37,881 bases of DNA, from positions 1 through 37,881 of the forward strand of contig MPUH01000732.1 in the NCBI GenBank assembly GCA_001970955.1, read 5' to 3'. How positions within the stretch are numbered: position 1 is the first letter of the stretch; every line of letters starts with the position of its first letter. Positions 29,205-37,881 of this stretch are shown piece after piece. This DNA is from Stentor coeruleus. Taxonomy: Eukaryota; Ciliophora; Heterotrichea; Heterotrichida; Stentoridae. The position numbers and the translations under genes were made by a program. The notes beneath the pieces are model-generated. The model was not told the DNA's origin and ran no database searches. It was given only the letters and a program-made list of their open reading frames with translations.

Positions 29205-31898
29205 CGGGCTATCATTTTTTCCAGATGTTTCTGGGGCGTATCTAGAAACAACAGTCTCAAGTTCCTGAACTTTTTTATTGAGTTGATATATTTTACTATC
29301 TCTTTCAGAAATATCCATCTTCAAATGGAAATTCTCGCTCATTTTGAAAGCATTCGCATCTTTTAAGGATTCGATTTCCTGAGCTAAAGAGCTGATTTTG
29401 CTATTGAACTCATCGTTTATAGCTTTTATCTGCCCATTCAAACTTGTTATTTTCATTTTATTGTCTTCAAGATCAGAGTTTAGCTGGTTCCAGTCTTGTT
29501 TATTTGTAGCTTTAAGTTCTTTAACTTCAGATTCTCTAGATTGTAAGCTTTCTTGTAGTTCGTTTATTTGCTTGACAAAAGCATTTATGCTAAGTTGCAT
29601 TTTAACTTTGACACTATTTTCTATATCTTTTATGAGCTTTTCTCGACTATCTTCATGGAATTTTACGCTTTTTTGTAGTTTGGCTGAGTTTTGCCCTTCT
29701 GTAGCGAGATCTATTTGTAACTTTTCATTTGTTTGGGTCAATACAACAACTAATTGTTTAAGTTCTTGACATTCTTTATATGCATCTTTATGGGTAGTTT
29801 GATACAAATCATATTCTTGTTTGAAATCTTGAAGAGCTTTTATAATCTCAGTTTTTTCTTCTAAAGCTTGGTCTAATTGGAATTGCAATTTTGCGATTGT
29901 ATCATCAACAGACTGATCTTTTGTATCAGTCGTCCCATATATAGATTCGATTTCTTTGTTTTTTTGTTTGATTTCTAGCTTGAGCTTAACATTTTCAGCT
30001 AGCATTGATTGGATTTCTACAGCTGATTGATTGTTTTTAGACTTTTCCAGTTCTTTACATTTTATTTTTAACTCATCATGATCTTTTTGTAAGCTTTTCA
30101 TATGAGTTTTTAGTTCTTCGGATTTTTGTAAATGCTGGTTGTTGGCGATTTTTAAGGTCTCGATTTCGTTCATCAAGTTCTGAGTATAGTATTCGAACTT
30201 GTCTATAACTAAATCGCATTCAGTTTTCTCTGTCATAGATTCTTGAAGTTTTAGAAGAATTTCATGATTTTCACTTTCTAAAGTTTTATTCTTGCTTTCT
30301 AATATTGATATATGTGTTTTTGCTTCAATTAACATATTTTTGTACTCGTTGATTTCGATAAGAAGTTTTTTCTTTTCTTGGGACATTTCATTAAGAAGCT
30401 CATCTCTAACTGAAATTTCAACTTCTAAATTCCCGATGAATTTCTTGGAACTTGATAGTTCCTGGGTAATCTCAAAGATCTTGTTTTGGTACTCGGAGTT
30501 TTTCCCTGCGATTTCTTCTATGAAATCTTCATATGCTTTTTTTTCAATATCTTTTTCTATTGACAGTTTTTCGACCTGCATTGAAGACTGCTCCAACATC
30601 TGTTTTAACAAAACCCTTTCTTGTTGATAATCTGCTGTTGGGCCAGAAGACTTTGACCTATTTAATGCATCAGTAAGTTCTTCAATTTGTTTAGTTGATG
30701 AGTTCTGCATGGTCATATATTTAATTTTCAATTCTTCTAACTCAGTTGAATCTTGTATAATATTTCCCCCTCCTTCTTTTAAGCTAGTATTAAGTCTTAT
30801 AATTTCGTTTTTCATCTGTTCGATTATAAGCTCAAGTTCTTCAGCTGACCTTTTAATATTTGTTTTAGCAGCAGTTTTAACAAGTTTCGCCCTTTCAGCA
30901 AAAAGCAAAGTTCCTAAAGTTTCATCTTCATGTACTTTCCTCATAGACCCAGTAACAATAAGTGTAGTTTTTGAGTTTCCCCCAAGACTTTCTTTAAGAA
31001 TTAATGTAAGTTTGCTTTCTCTATAAGGAATATGCTCAGAACCTTTGCTTGTTAAAGCTTTGATACAGCGTCCTAAAGTTGTCAAGCTGAGGTTGATTTT
31101 TTGAGCTTCTTTTAATGCTTGGCCCTGAGCATGTGTTTTACTAAGTTTTTCACTCCCTGCTAAGTCGACAAGATTGATTTTACTTGATTTCACGCTTCCA
31201 TCAAGTAAAACCTGCTCGCATGTGACTATAAAAACTGTATGCGACCTACTGCTTCTTGAATTCTGCCCAGTAGAACACACTATTTTATTAGCAGTACCAG
31301 TAGATAAACATTCAAAAACACTTTCAGGGCTATCTACTATAATATCATGCATACCAAAAACACACATTCCAATATTTGGAAACTCTCTGATTTTAAGATT
31401 CTGTTCAGGAGGCATCGTCAATATATCATTAATGCATTCGTTGTATATTTCAATATAGTTCACTTTTATTGTAAATTTTGTCCCTTGAAGCTTACCTGCA
31501 TCTACTAACTGGAATATTTGAAATGTTGCCCTTGGTACTATACCAAAAAGTGCTTCAATTTCTGGAGTGAGGTCTGAAGATTGGTTGACGAGCATTTCTG
31601 TAACTTGTTCTGGACCGAGCATTGAAAATGTTTTCCCTGAGCCACTTTGTCCATAAGCAAAAATAGTTGCATTAAAGCCTTCCATACTAAGTAAGGATTA
31701 CAAGTTTTCAATCATTTTACGTCCAGCCTTTTCGTAGAGGAATTCTTGGGATTGATCTGAGCTTAGTACTGCATCAAAACTAAACACATGATCTTTTTCT
31801 TTGTGTTTAATTGTTGTATCTGTGAGTTCCCATTCGCTAAATGAATCAGTCTCGTTTTCAGCTCCACGAAACCTGGCTACAACATTTACGGACTCCAT
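29100..31898 (-). CDS. N-terminal motor kinesin, 927 aa
   Basis: The exons are 31898-31702 and 31686-29100, with a 15-nt intron splitting a Phe codon. The motor occupies about residues 1-340: NVVARFRG (5-12), P-loop GQSGSGKT (78-85), switch I NSRSSRSH (208-215), switch II DLAGSEK (240-246) and the HIPYRESKLT block. A long coiled coil fills most of the rest to a short basic tail. The motor motifs look most like kinesin-1 (SSRSHTVFIV, DLAGSEKLSK), but the tail shows no recognised cargo or light-chain site, so the family is left open. The ATG at 31898 begins the motor directly; an upstream ATG at 32063 in the same frame would add 55 residues of leader-like sequence and was not chosen. It likely moves cargo or organelles along microtubules. 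Confidence 0.93.
31687..31701 (-). other. 15-nt intron in the kinesin motor
   Basis: The sense-strand sequence is GTAATCCTTACTTAG. It lies just before the P-loop strand (MIENF/MEGFNATIFAYGQSGSGKT). Splicing is required to join two halves of an invariant motor domain, so this is the best-supported intron in the window. Confidence 0.96.
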
Positions 31899-32610
31899 TA
31901 TTACAATGGTTTTACTTTTTTTGATGATTTTCACGTTATTATATGATTTAATATTATTTAAGGGTTTAAGTTTTGGAACAAGTTGAAATGAGGTTTTTAT
32001 ATTGAGGGATCTTTTTTGTATGATTTGGAGGATTATTGAGAATTTAAGTTTATTGTAGAACAAGATGATGATTATATTAGAATTTTATGTGATTTAGAAA
32101 AATTTATAGTTTTATTAATAGNAGTGATTGAATAGTAAAGTTCCTGTGATTAATTTTATCCATGTTTATATAAAATGCATGTATAAGATTGTCTACAAAA
32201 TATATTAGAATGATATAAGGTTATATAAAATTATTATGTCCTGGGAAAAAAAGCACTTTGTATTTTTTGTGAGAAAAACTGATGAAACAGTGAAATTAGT
32301 ATATAACAAAATGATATACAAAATAATATATAGTATGCATATCCCATTTAAAAATTTAACTCAACATTTATTTCCTTTAAAAAAATCTTATAATCTATCA
32401 TTTTCATCACCAAATTATCCCATTCTCCCTTTTCTCTACCTATTTATTAATAAAATCTTATTTTTTTCTTAAGAACCTGCAATACATACTTTTTTTACCC
32501 CAAAATCTCTTCCCACACTTTTTTCTAATAATTTTATTCATAAAAACACCCTAAATTCTTAATCATATATTTTTCTCTCCCAGTAAAAATATATTAAAAT
32601 TTTTAAAGAT
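31899..32610. other. Divergent spacer with an assembly N, 712 bp
   Basis: G/T-rich on + next to the kinesin start, C-rich and G-poor from about 32330 to 32610 before the Kelch gene. One N at 32122 has no duplicated flank, so a small true gap may be present. A 78-codon plus-strand ORF at 32236-32472 has no homologue and lies partly in the C-rich leader, so it is not called. Confidence 0.45.
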
Positions 32611-33660
32611 ATGCTCAAAAAACACTTAAAAATACTACAACCTGGAGAAAGAGGTATACTCTTACCATATTGTCCCGAGAAGATTGAAGACTTTTACGAG
32701 TTCATCAACAAATACATCAAAGTTTCAATTGAAAATTTTTCCATCATTTTTCATGATAGTGATGGTGATGAATGCGAAATCATTGATCAACAAACTTATA
32801 CAGGATGTATTAGAGACTCTGATAAGAAAGTTACTATATATCTATCACCAAAAGATATAGTGCCTGAACTAATTCCTGAAGTTATTTCACAAAAGTTGTT
32901 GCCGCTAAAATATTTCAAAAAACACAGTTTAACCTTATATCTCTACTACCTAGACACAAAGACCACCGAAGAAGTAGGTCTTGACAAAGGGATCACATTA
33001 AAAGAATACGCAGCCTGGGTCGACCTTCCAACCGGCGAAGTATTCTATTGTGGAGGTGGTTATCCTGAATCATCATCTGAAACTTTCATAATAAACCCAT
33101 CATCAGGAACCCACACAAAACTTCCAGACATGCTTTCTCCAAGACATTCTCATGGGATTTATTATCAAGACAACTATGTTTACGTATTTGGAGGTCTAGA
33201 AAACAACTTATACTTAACTTCAGTCATGTCAAAATCCGAAAGATTCAATCTAAGCCAAGGTACTTGGGAAGCACTTCCAGATATAGAAAGTCCTCGTGGT
33301 GATGTTTCAGTATCAAGTTCAGACAATCATTTATTTATCTTCGGCCGAGGGAGTAAATATTTAACTGATTATCCTGATAATTACCCATTTCTCAATCTAG
33401 AAGAAGATAATGGTGGCTGTTCTTTAGCTCATGATAATTTTTTATATATTTTCCAATCTGATTTCCTAAAAGTTTACAACCTAAACACAATAACTTTTGA
33501 AGATAAAATACAATTGCCAGGATTAAAAAGCTGGTGGAGCCATTGTCCACCAATGTGGTTTGAAGATTCGATTTATTTTGTCTGGTGGGAAGAACCAGGG
33601 TGGATATGTCAATACGATGATAAAAAAAAAGTCTTAGCACGGGTTCATAGATTTGGATAA
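32611..33660 (+). CDS. PB1-like and Kelch-repeat protein, 349 aa
   Basis: The N-terminus (about 15-80) has the outline of a PB1 domain, ending in an acidic OPCA-like motif (IIFHDSDGDECEI, 45-57) and a VTIYLS strand. From about 130 to 349 the chain makes Kelch-type blades, with repeats of the form …YVYVFGG…, …S.RFNLSQGTWEALPDIESPRGD, HLFIFGRG and KVYNLNTITFEDKIQLPG. Kelch propellers bind proteins, and PB1 domains pair with other PB1 domains. The combination suggests an adaptor, but the partner is unknown. The start is the ATG after a C-rich leader. Its stop is 26 bp from the next ATG on the same strand. Confidence 0.78.
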   Translation: MLKKHLKILQPGERGILLPYCPEKIEDFYEFINKYIKVSIENFSIIFHDSDGDECEIIDQQTYTGCIRDSDKKVTIYLSPKDIVPELIPEVISQKLLPLKYFKKHSLTLYLYYLDTKTTEEVGLDKGITLKEYAAWVDLPTGEVFYCGGGYPESSSETFIINPSSGTHTKLPDMLSPRHSHGIYYQDNYVYVFGGLENNLYLTSVMSKSERFNLSQGTWEALPDIESPRGDVSVSSSDNHLFIFGRGSKYLTDYPDNYPFLNLEEDNGGCSLAHDNFLYIFQSDFLKVYNLNTITFEDKIQLPGLKSWWSHCPPMWFEDSIYFVWWEEPGWICQYDDKKKVLARVHRFG

Positions 33661-33686
33661 TTTTCGATAATAGTATTTTATAATAT

Positions 33687-34487
33687 ATGGAAGAAGAAGA
33701 AGAAGGTGTTATAGAGTTTTATAGTTTTACTGATGAAATGCGTGATCAAGCTGAATCACAATTATTAAATGATAAAACATCCCTTTCTCCTTTTATATAT
33801 ACAAAATTCGAGAAACAAGCAAGTAAAATGTGGAATGATTTTTATAAACACAATTCAACAAATTTTTATAAAGATCGTCATTATCTAATAAAAGAGTTTA
33901 GCGAAATGCTTTCTATGAATGTTTTATTAGAAGTTGGATGTGGTGTAGGGAATGCTTTGTTTCCTTTATCATTAGAAGCTCCATTATTAAAATTTCAAGT
34001 ATGTGATTTTTCTGCAGAAGCAATCAGACTATTGAAATCAAATGAAAATTTCTTACCAGATCGTATGCAAGCTGAAGTTTGTGATATATCTTCAAACCTC
34101 CCAAGTTTTATTGAACCTTGTAATGGAGTTCTTATGCTTTTTGTCCTAAGCGCTATAAGCCCAGAAAAACATCGTTTAACTATTATAAATTCAACTCAAA
34201 ACTTAACCCAAGGAGGAATTGTTTTCTTTAGAGACTATGCAAAATATGATCTAGCCCAGTTACGCTTAGCTAAAAAAGGTAAAAAGAAACTCAAAGATAA
34301 TTTTTACTTGAAACAAGATGGTACTAGAGTATTTTATTTTACAACTGAATATGTTCAAGAGATTTTTGAAGGGTTTCAGATTGTAGAAAATCAGTATCAT
34401 TATAGATTGATTAAAAATAGAAAAGATTCAAAAGATATGCATAGGGTTTGGATACAAGCTAAGATGGTAAAGATAAATAATTATTAA
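33687..34487 (+). CDS. METTL6: tRNA 3-methylcytidine methyltransferase, METTL6-like, 266 aa
   Basis: Class I SAM methyltransferase with the METTL6 hallmarks: MWNDFYKHNSTNFYKDRHYL (49-68), motif I LLEVGCGVGN (80-89), CDFSAEAIRLLK (106-117), the FVLSAISPEKH block (152-162) and the YLKQDGTRVFYFT signature (203-216 region). Family members methylate N3 of cytidine 32 in tRNA-Ser with help of a seryl-tRNA synthetase partner (family knowledge). The length fits METTL6 (about 280 aa). It follows the Kelch gene by only 26 bp, though ciliates normally transcribe genes singly. Confidence 0.92.
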   Translation: MEEEEEGVIEFYSFTDEMRDQAESQLLNDKTSLSPFIYTKFEKQASKMWNDFYKHNSTNFYKDRHYLIKEFSEMLSMNVLLEVGCGVGNALFPLSLEAPLLKFQVCDFSAEAIRLLKSNENFLPDRMQAEVCDISSNLPSFIEPCNGVLMLFVLSAISPEKHRLTIINSTQNLTQGGIVFFRDYAKYDLAQLRLAKKGKKKLKDNFYLKQDGTRVFYFTTEYVQEIFEGFQIVENQYHYRLIKNRKDSKDMHRVWIQAKMVKINNY

Positions 34488-34501
34488 CAGTTAATTATTA
34501 T

Positions 34502-35014
34502 ATGCGGAAAAATAATCTTGGATTTCGAAGTTTTAAAGAAAAAAATCCAGATGCTTATTATCCTTTTTGTTACAAATAATGGGAAAAGCTTTGGCTTTTC
34601 CTCAAAGACTATAAAAGGGACATTTTCATAAAGAAAAAGATTTAGACAATATGAATTTGATGCGAAAAGAATTGGGGTTTAGGATTTGTTTTGGATGCTA
34701 TAATGATTGCTCTTTAGGAATTACTAAATTTAAACGTTTGTATATAAAGCTTATCATGGAGATAAAGATGTGATTAATAATGGGTATTTTTATATAGGAA
34801 TTCATTAGTTTTCGACCCTGATTTTGTATTTAAAAGTTATAAATCTAGTCTTATTAATTGTGAAGCTGATTTGGAGTATTGTAGAACTGCAAGAAATTGA
34901 CCATCTCCACCTAAAGATCGATGTAAAAGTATAAGTAATTTCACCTCTTTTAAAGATCATGGAAAACGCCCTTTGTCTGCTAGAATAAGTCGTAAATGTA
35001 ATAATGCTAGTTAA
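34502..35014 (+). pseudogene. Relic of a plus-strand gene
   Basis: Three coding-like stretches follow in order, each broken by a stop or frame change. They are 34502-34576 (MRKNNLGFRSFKEKNPD…), 34615-34773 (52 codons, …MRKELGFRICFGCYNDCSLG…) and 34802-35014 (70 codons with one internal TGA at 34898, ending …KRPLSARISRKCNNAS). Protein-like composition and consistent direction suggest one former gene. No family was recognised. Confidence 0.5.
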
Positions 35015-35142
35015 AGGTTGTTTTATTGATAAAGTATGCTATTGTGATATTGAAAAGGCCGCTTTTTATATCATGAATTTTATAAAAATCATTGTTTTTT
35101 TAGGTAAAGTTTCTAAATTTTGAGTGCAAGAAAAAAATTTTT

Positions 35143-35854
35143 TTAACCTTTAGAGAAAATAATTTCATAAAAATATCTCAAACTTTTGCCATTAAGTAAA
35201 TATTCGATTTCAGGGTTTTCAAAATCTTCTTCGTATTCTAAATAGCTCATTTGGACCTGTTTCCAAGAAAACTGTGAAGAAAATACTTTAAAAGAATTTA
35301 TAAAGAAATTGAGCTTTGATATATAAGATTCTAATGAGAAATTCTATTGATTTTTTTTGGTAAGTATTAAGATGGAATTGCTGATAAGTTGATATAAATT
35401 ATATGTGAATTAGGGTTTCCAGTTTGTTTTGATATAGAAATGGGCGAATTTTTCATCGCAGTTATCAAAAAAAAAGTAGGATTTTTCAAGTTTTTTTGAA
35501 GATATTAAGAGTATCGTCAAACAGTTGATTTTTTTAATTCAAATACAATTGTTGTATAGAAAATATTTTATAAAAGCGTTAATTTCGATGTTTTCTAGAT
35601 GAAGTTGATTTAAAGCTTGGAGAAGGTCAGAGTGGAGAAGCTGATTTTCTGAAGTTCATAAGATGAAAGATGAGAGAAGGGTTTTAGAAGTGTGTTTTTT
35701 GGAAACTCAGAGATTTTTCACATGTTTGAATAAGGAATTCTTTTTCTGAGAGAGTATCGCTGGGCAAGTTTATGCAACACATTTATATGATTTAGATTGG
35801 AATTAGTGGATTTTTTTGGCTTGCAAGGTTTTTGAAGACTGGGAAGATTATCAT
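35143..35854 (-). pseudogene. Relic of a minus-strand gene
   Basis: From ATG at 35854 one frame reads MIIFPVFKNLASQKNP… and, after stops, INLPSDTLSEKEFLIQTCEK…. Near 35660 the frame shifts. A second frame then runs to the TAA at 35143-35145 through NQLLHSDLLQALNQLHLENI, DNCDEKFAHFYIKTNWK and a final 66-codon open piece (…MSYLEYEEDFENPEIEYLL…). That second frame is broken only by TGA (35539), TAA (35410) and TAG (35344). Upstream composition (G-rich +) fits a former minus-strand gene. No family recognised. Confidence 0.55.
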
Positions 35855-36527
35855 TTTTGAGGAGTGGGTTTGAATTTGATAAGCGTTTTTGCATTTTGGT
35901 ATTTTTTTCGATGATAATAATAATAAAATTTTGATTTCTCGATTGAAAGGATGATTATTTTAGGATTGTATTATAAGGTGGTAGGATATTATGTATTTTT
36001 TGGGTGTAAGTAAAGTTTTTAGGATAAAAACATTATACATTGTTTTTAAAGTATGGAAGTTCTTGTAATATTTAGAGAGTATGAAATGTTATTTTGCTAA
36101 TGATAAGAAAAAATAATGTGCTGTGAATATTTTGGAAAATTTTCAGTATTATTTTTTTGGTATTATGCGTTTTCATTCAAATTTCGGAATACAGGAAATT
36201 TATAATATAAAATCTATATACAACTTAATACATTTATTTCGTATAATAAAATTTTTCAAGATTATAAATATTGTTCCTGACTCTTTGAACTATTTTAGCT
36301 TATATCTAAGGCAGATCATCAATAGGTTTATAATTAGAATCGTATTAGCTTTAATAAAAAATGATAAATAAAATTTGAGTTTTTTAGGAAGATTTGATTA
36401 TCCTTGATTAAAAATCATGCATGAATTCCTTATGATTTGGGGTACTCATAGGGATTTCAAGCATGTAAATTTTTCATTAATCAATAAAATAAAAAACGAA
36501 CATATCCTATTTAAATTACAATCATAA
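35855..36527. other. Spacer of 673 bp
   Basis: G/T-rich on + to about 36080 (5' flank of the minus-strand relic). An 82-codon AT-rich plus-strand frame at 36123-36371 begins with GTG (first ATG at 36165), has no homologue and no C-rich leader, and is not called. Confidence 0.4.
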
Positions 36528-37394
36528 ATGGGCTGTAGTGAATCAAGAGAAATACCTAAAGTAAATCATCAAAAGTCTAAAAGTGTTAATGAAAATGAAG
36601 GAAGCGCATTATATCTATGCGCACAAGCTGAAAGGAATCTACAGATCAGCCAATTCCCCTCCGAAGATCTCGATAATTATTTTCACCGATACTCATACGC
36701 AGAAGAGCTTACCATAGAGAATCTTAACAAAGTTTCGCATATAATTGGTTTTGATACTCTTAGTAAAGAAACATTTTATGCTCAATTCATCATAAATAAG
36801 TTAGCAGTTAGACAAAGCTTGATACTAAATTCAAGAAGAATCTGCACTTTGAGTATAATCCTTGGAAGAAGTGACGAGTCAGAAAAATTAAGACTCCTTT
36901 TCAAAAACTATGACCTTGATGCTAATAAGAATTTAGATAAAAAAGAAATTCTCCTTCTAATCGATGATGTACTTTGGGTATTTCTATATGCTATTCCTCA
37001 ATATGCAAAATCTCTTGAGCCTCAAAATAGTATTTTGAATGATGGGGTCACTAAAATGGCAAATGCTCATGAGTATATAAAATCTGAATTGTTTTCAAGG
37101 TTTCTTGATAAAGAGACTAGTGTTACTATTGAAAGTTATATGAAAAAATTTGGTAAAAAAGATCTGAAAATTATCCTTTATCCAAATAGGATTAGACATT
37201 TTGCCCTTGAGGTTATGGATAAAATGCTGATGAAAGAAAAAGATTGTGAGGATGAGAAAAAGAGAAAGGAAAAAGAAAAGGAAAAGGAAAAGATAGAAAT
37301 AGAAAGCGTAAATTCTGATAAACCAACTACTGATAATGATGAGGAAGAAAATAAAAAGGATAAGAAAAACAATAGAAGGACAAGGAGAAAATAA
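36528..37394 (+). CDS. EF-hand protein with acylation signal, 288 aa
   Basis: It begins MGCSES, the form of an N-myristoylated Gly2 with a palmitoylatable Cys3, so membrane attachment is likely. One canonical EF-hand loop is seen at 129-140 (DLDANKNLDKKE: D129, D131, N133, D137, E140). Neighbouring helical segments may hold a second, degenerate hand. The C-terminus from about 240 is a long run of Lys and Glu ending in NNRRTRRK, probably helical or disordered. This layout recalls calcineurin B-like and neuronal-calcium-sensor proteins, but only one clear loop is present. A calcium-responsive membrane-associated regulator is the likely role. Confidence 0.82.
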   Translation: MGCSESREIPKVNHQKSKSVNENEGSALYLCAQAERNLQISQFPSEDLDNYFHRYSYAEELTIENLNKVSHIIGFDTLSKETFYAQFIINKLAVRQSLILNSRRICTLSIILGRSDESEKLRLLFKNYDLDANKNLDKKEILLLIDDVLWVFLYAIPQYAKSLEPQNSILNDGVTKMANAHEYIKSELFSRFLDKETSVTIESYMKKFGKKDLKIILYPNRIRHFALEVMDKMLMKEKDCEDEKKRKEKEKEKEKIEIESVNSDKPTTDNDEEENKKDKKNNRRTRRK

Positions 37395-37881
37395 GTTAAA
37401 ATAAGTAAAGTTTAGTAAAATGATTGAGATAATAAGGGTAGAATATTATGAGGTTTTGATTAGGTTTTATTATAGGAATTAGGATTTTTAAGATTAGCTT
37501 AGAGGATTTTGTATTTAAGTAAGGGTAGAATGATAATTTTTGTGAAAATAGGATGATAATTTTGGATATGGGGTATTTTAATAAGTTTTTGAGGTAAATA
37601 TTTATTTAAGGATATATGAAGATAAGGATTTATGATTTTTTTTTGGATAGAATGGGCATAGCATAGATAAAAAGAGGATTTTTTGTGAGAAAATTGTTTA
37701 GTGGATGATTTGTGGGAATAGTTAAAGAGTAAATTGAAGATTTTTGTAACTAGCTTGAATATAGCTTATTATAATTGCTATGTAATTAGTTGAATAATAA
37801 TATCTTATATCAAAACCAAATAAAATCATAATAAATATATGATTTTTATAATAGCCTAATTGAAACGGATATAAATCTAAA
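37395..37881. other. 3' flank of the EF-hand gene, 487 bp
   Basis: From 37395 to 37497 the + strand contains no C at all, an extreme case of the 3'-flank skew. C reappears near the right end. No gene recognised. Confidence 0.5.

Noticed and set aside
32236-32472. Plus-strand 78-codon ORF
   Set aside because: No domain, AT-driven composition, and it runs into the C-rich leader of the Kelch gene.
34898-34900. TGA read as Trp (Blepharisma-type code) to rescue the plus-strand relic
   Set aside because: TGA ends several intact genes here, and the neighbouring relic also contains TAA and TAG, so decay explains it better.
36123-36371. Plus-strand 82-codon hydrophobic ORF
   Set aside because: Starts with GTG, first ATG at 36165, no 5'-flank skew, no homologue; likely chance.

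Overview
The window looks like macronuclear DNA of a heterotrich ciliate, most likely Stentor or a close relative. It is very AT-rich, reads with the standard genetic code (TAA, TAG and TGA all end long reading frames), and has tightly packed genes. Four introns can be placed, and each is exactly 15 nt (GTAA....TA...AG). Every long gene has eukaryotic content: kinesin, F-box/CDK/cyclin, PRMT, RING/B-box, bZIP, C2H2, FHA, Kelch and METTL6-like. No mobile element, CRISPR array, rRNA or tRNA was recognised. Several single N characters join contigs whose ends overlap and are therefore duplicated.

Layout. 0.5-8.2 kb: a minus-strand leucine-rich-repeat/coiled-coil protein, a twin-FHA protein 23-26 bp upstream of it, an unknown small protein, a plus-strand RRM-KH RNA-binding protein, a convergent PRMT1-like methyltransferase with drifted active-site motifs, and another small unknown. 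8.7-16.9 kb: four related coiled-coil genes (one plus, three minus), of which one is truncated with a decaying 3' half and one has a frame break. 17.5-25.1 kb: another coiled-coil protein, a two-finger C2H2 protein, a bZIP factor, a possible small membrane-like ORF and a RING/B-box protein, separated by long spacers. 26.7-31.9 kb: a 690-aa protein joining F-box, CDK-like kinase and cyclin in one chain, convergent with an N-terminal-motor kinesin. 32.6-34.5 kb: a PB1-like/Kelch protein followed 26 bp later by a METTL6-like tRNA methyltransferase. 34.5-35.9 kb: two convergent gene relics. 36.5-37.4 kb: an acylation-signal EF-hand protein.

The most striking object is the F-box/CDK/cyclin fusion. 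It resembles cyclin F (an SCF ubiquitin-ligase substrate receptor) with a whole CDK domain inserted between the F-box and the cyclin. The kinase part lacks the beta-3 lysine, the HRD aspartate and the DFG glycine, so it is predicted to be a pseudokinase. The cyclin part keeps the MRxILVDW docking patch. I infer a one-chain ubiquitin-ligase adaptor that carries its own CDK-like scaffold.

A second genome-scale pattern is strand composition. On the sense strand, spacers just before a start codon are C-rich and nearly G-free, and spacers just after a stop codon are G-rich and nearly C-free. The switch between the two states marks gene boundaries throughout the window and helps separate real genes from chance ORFs.
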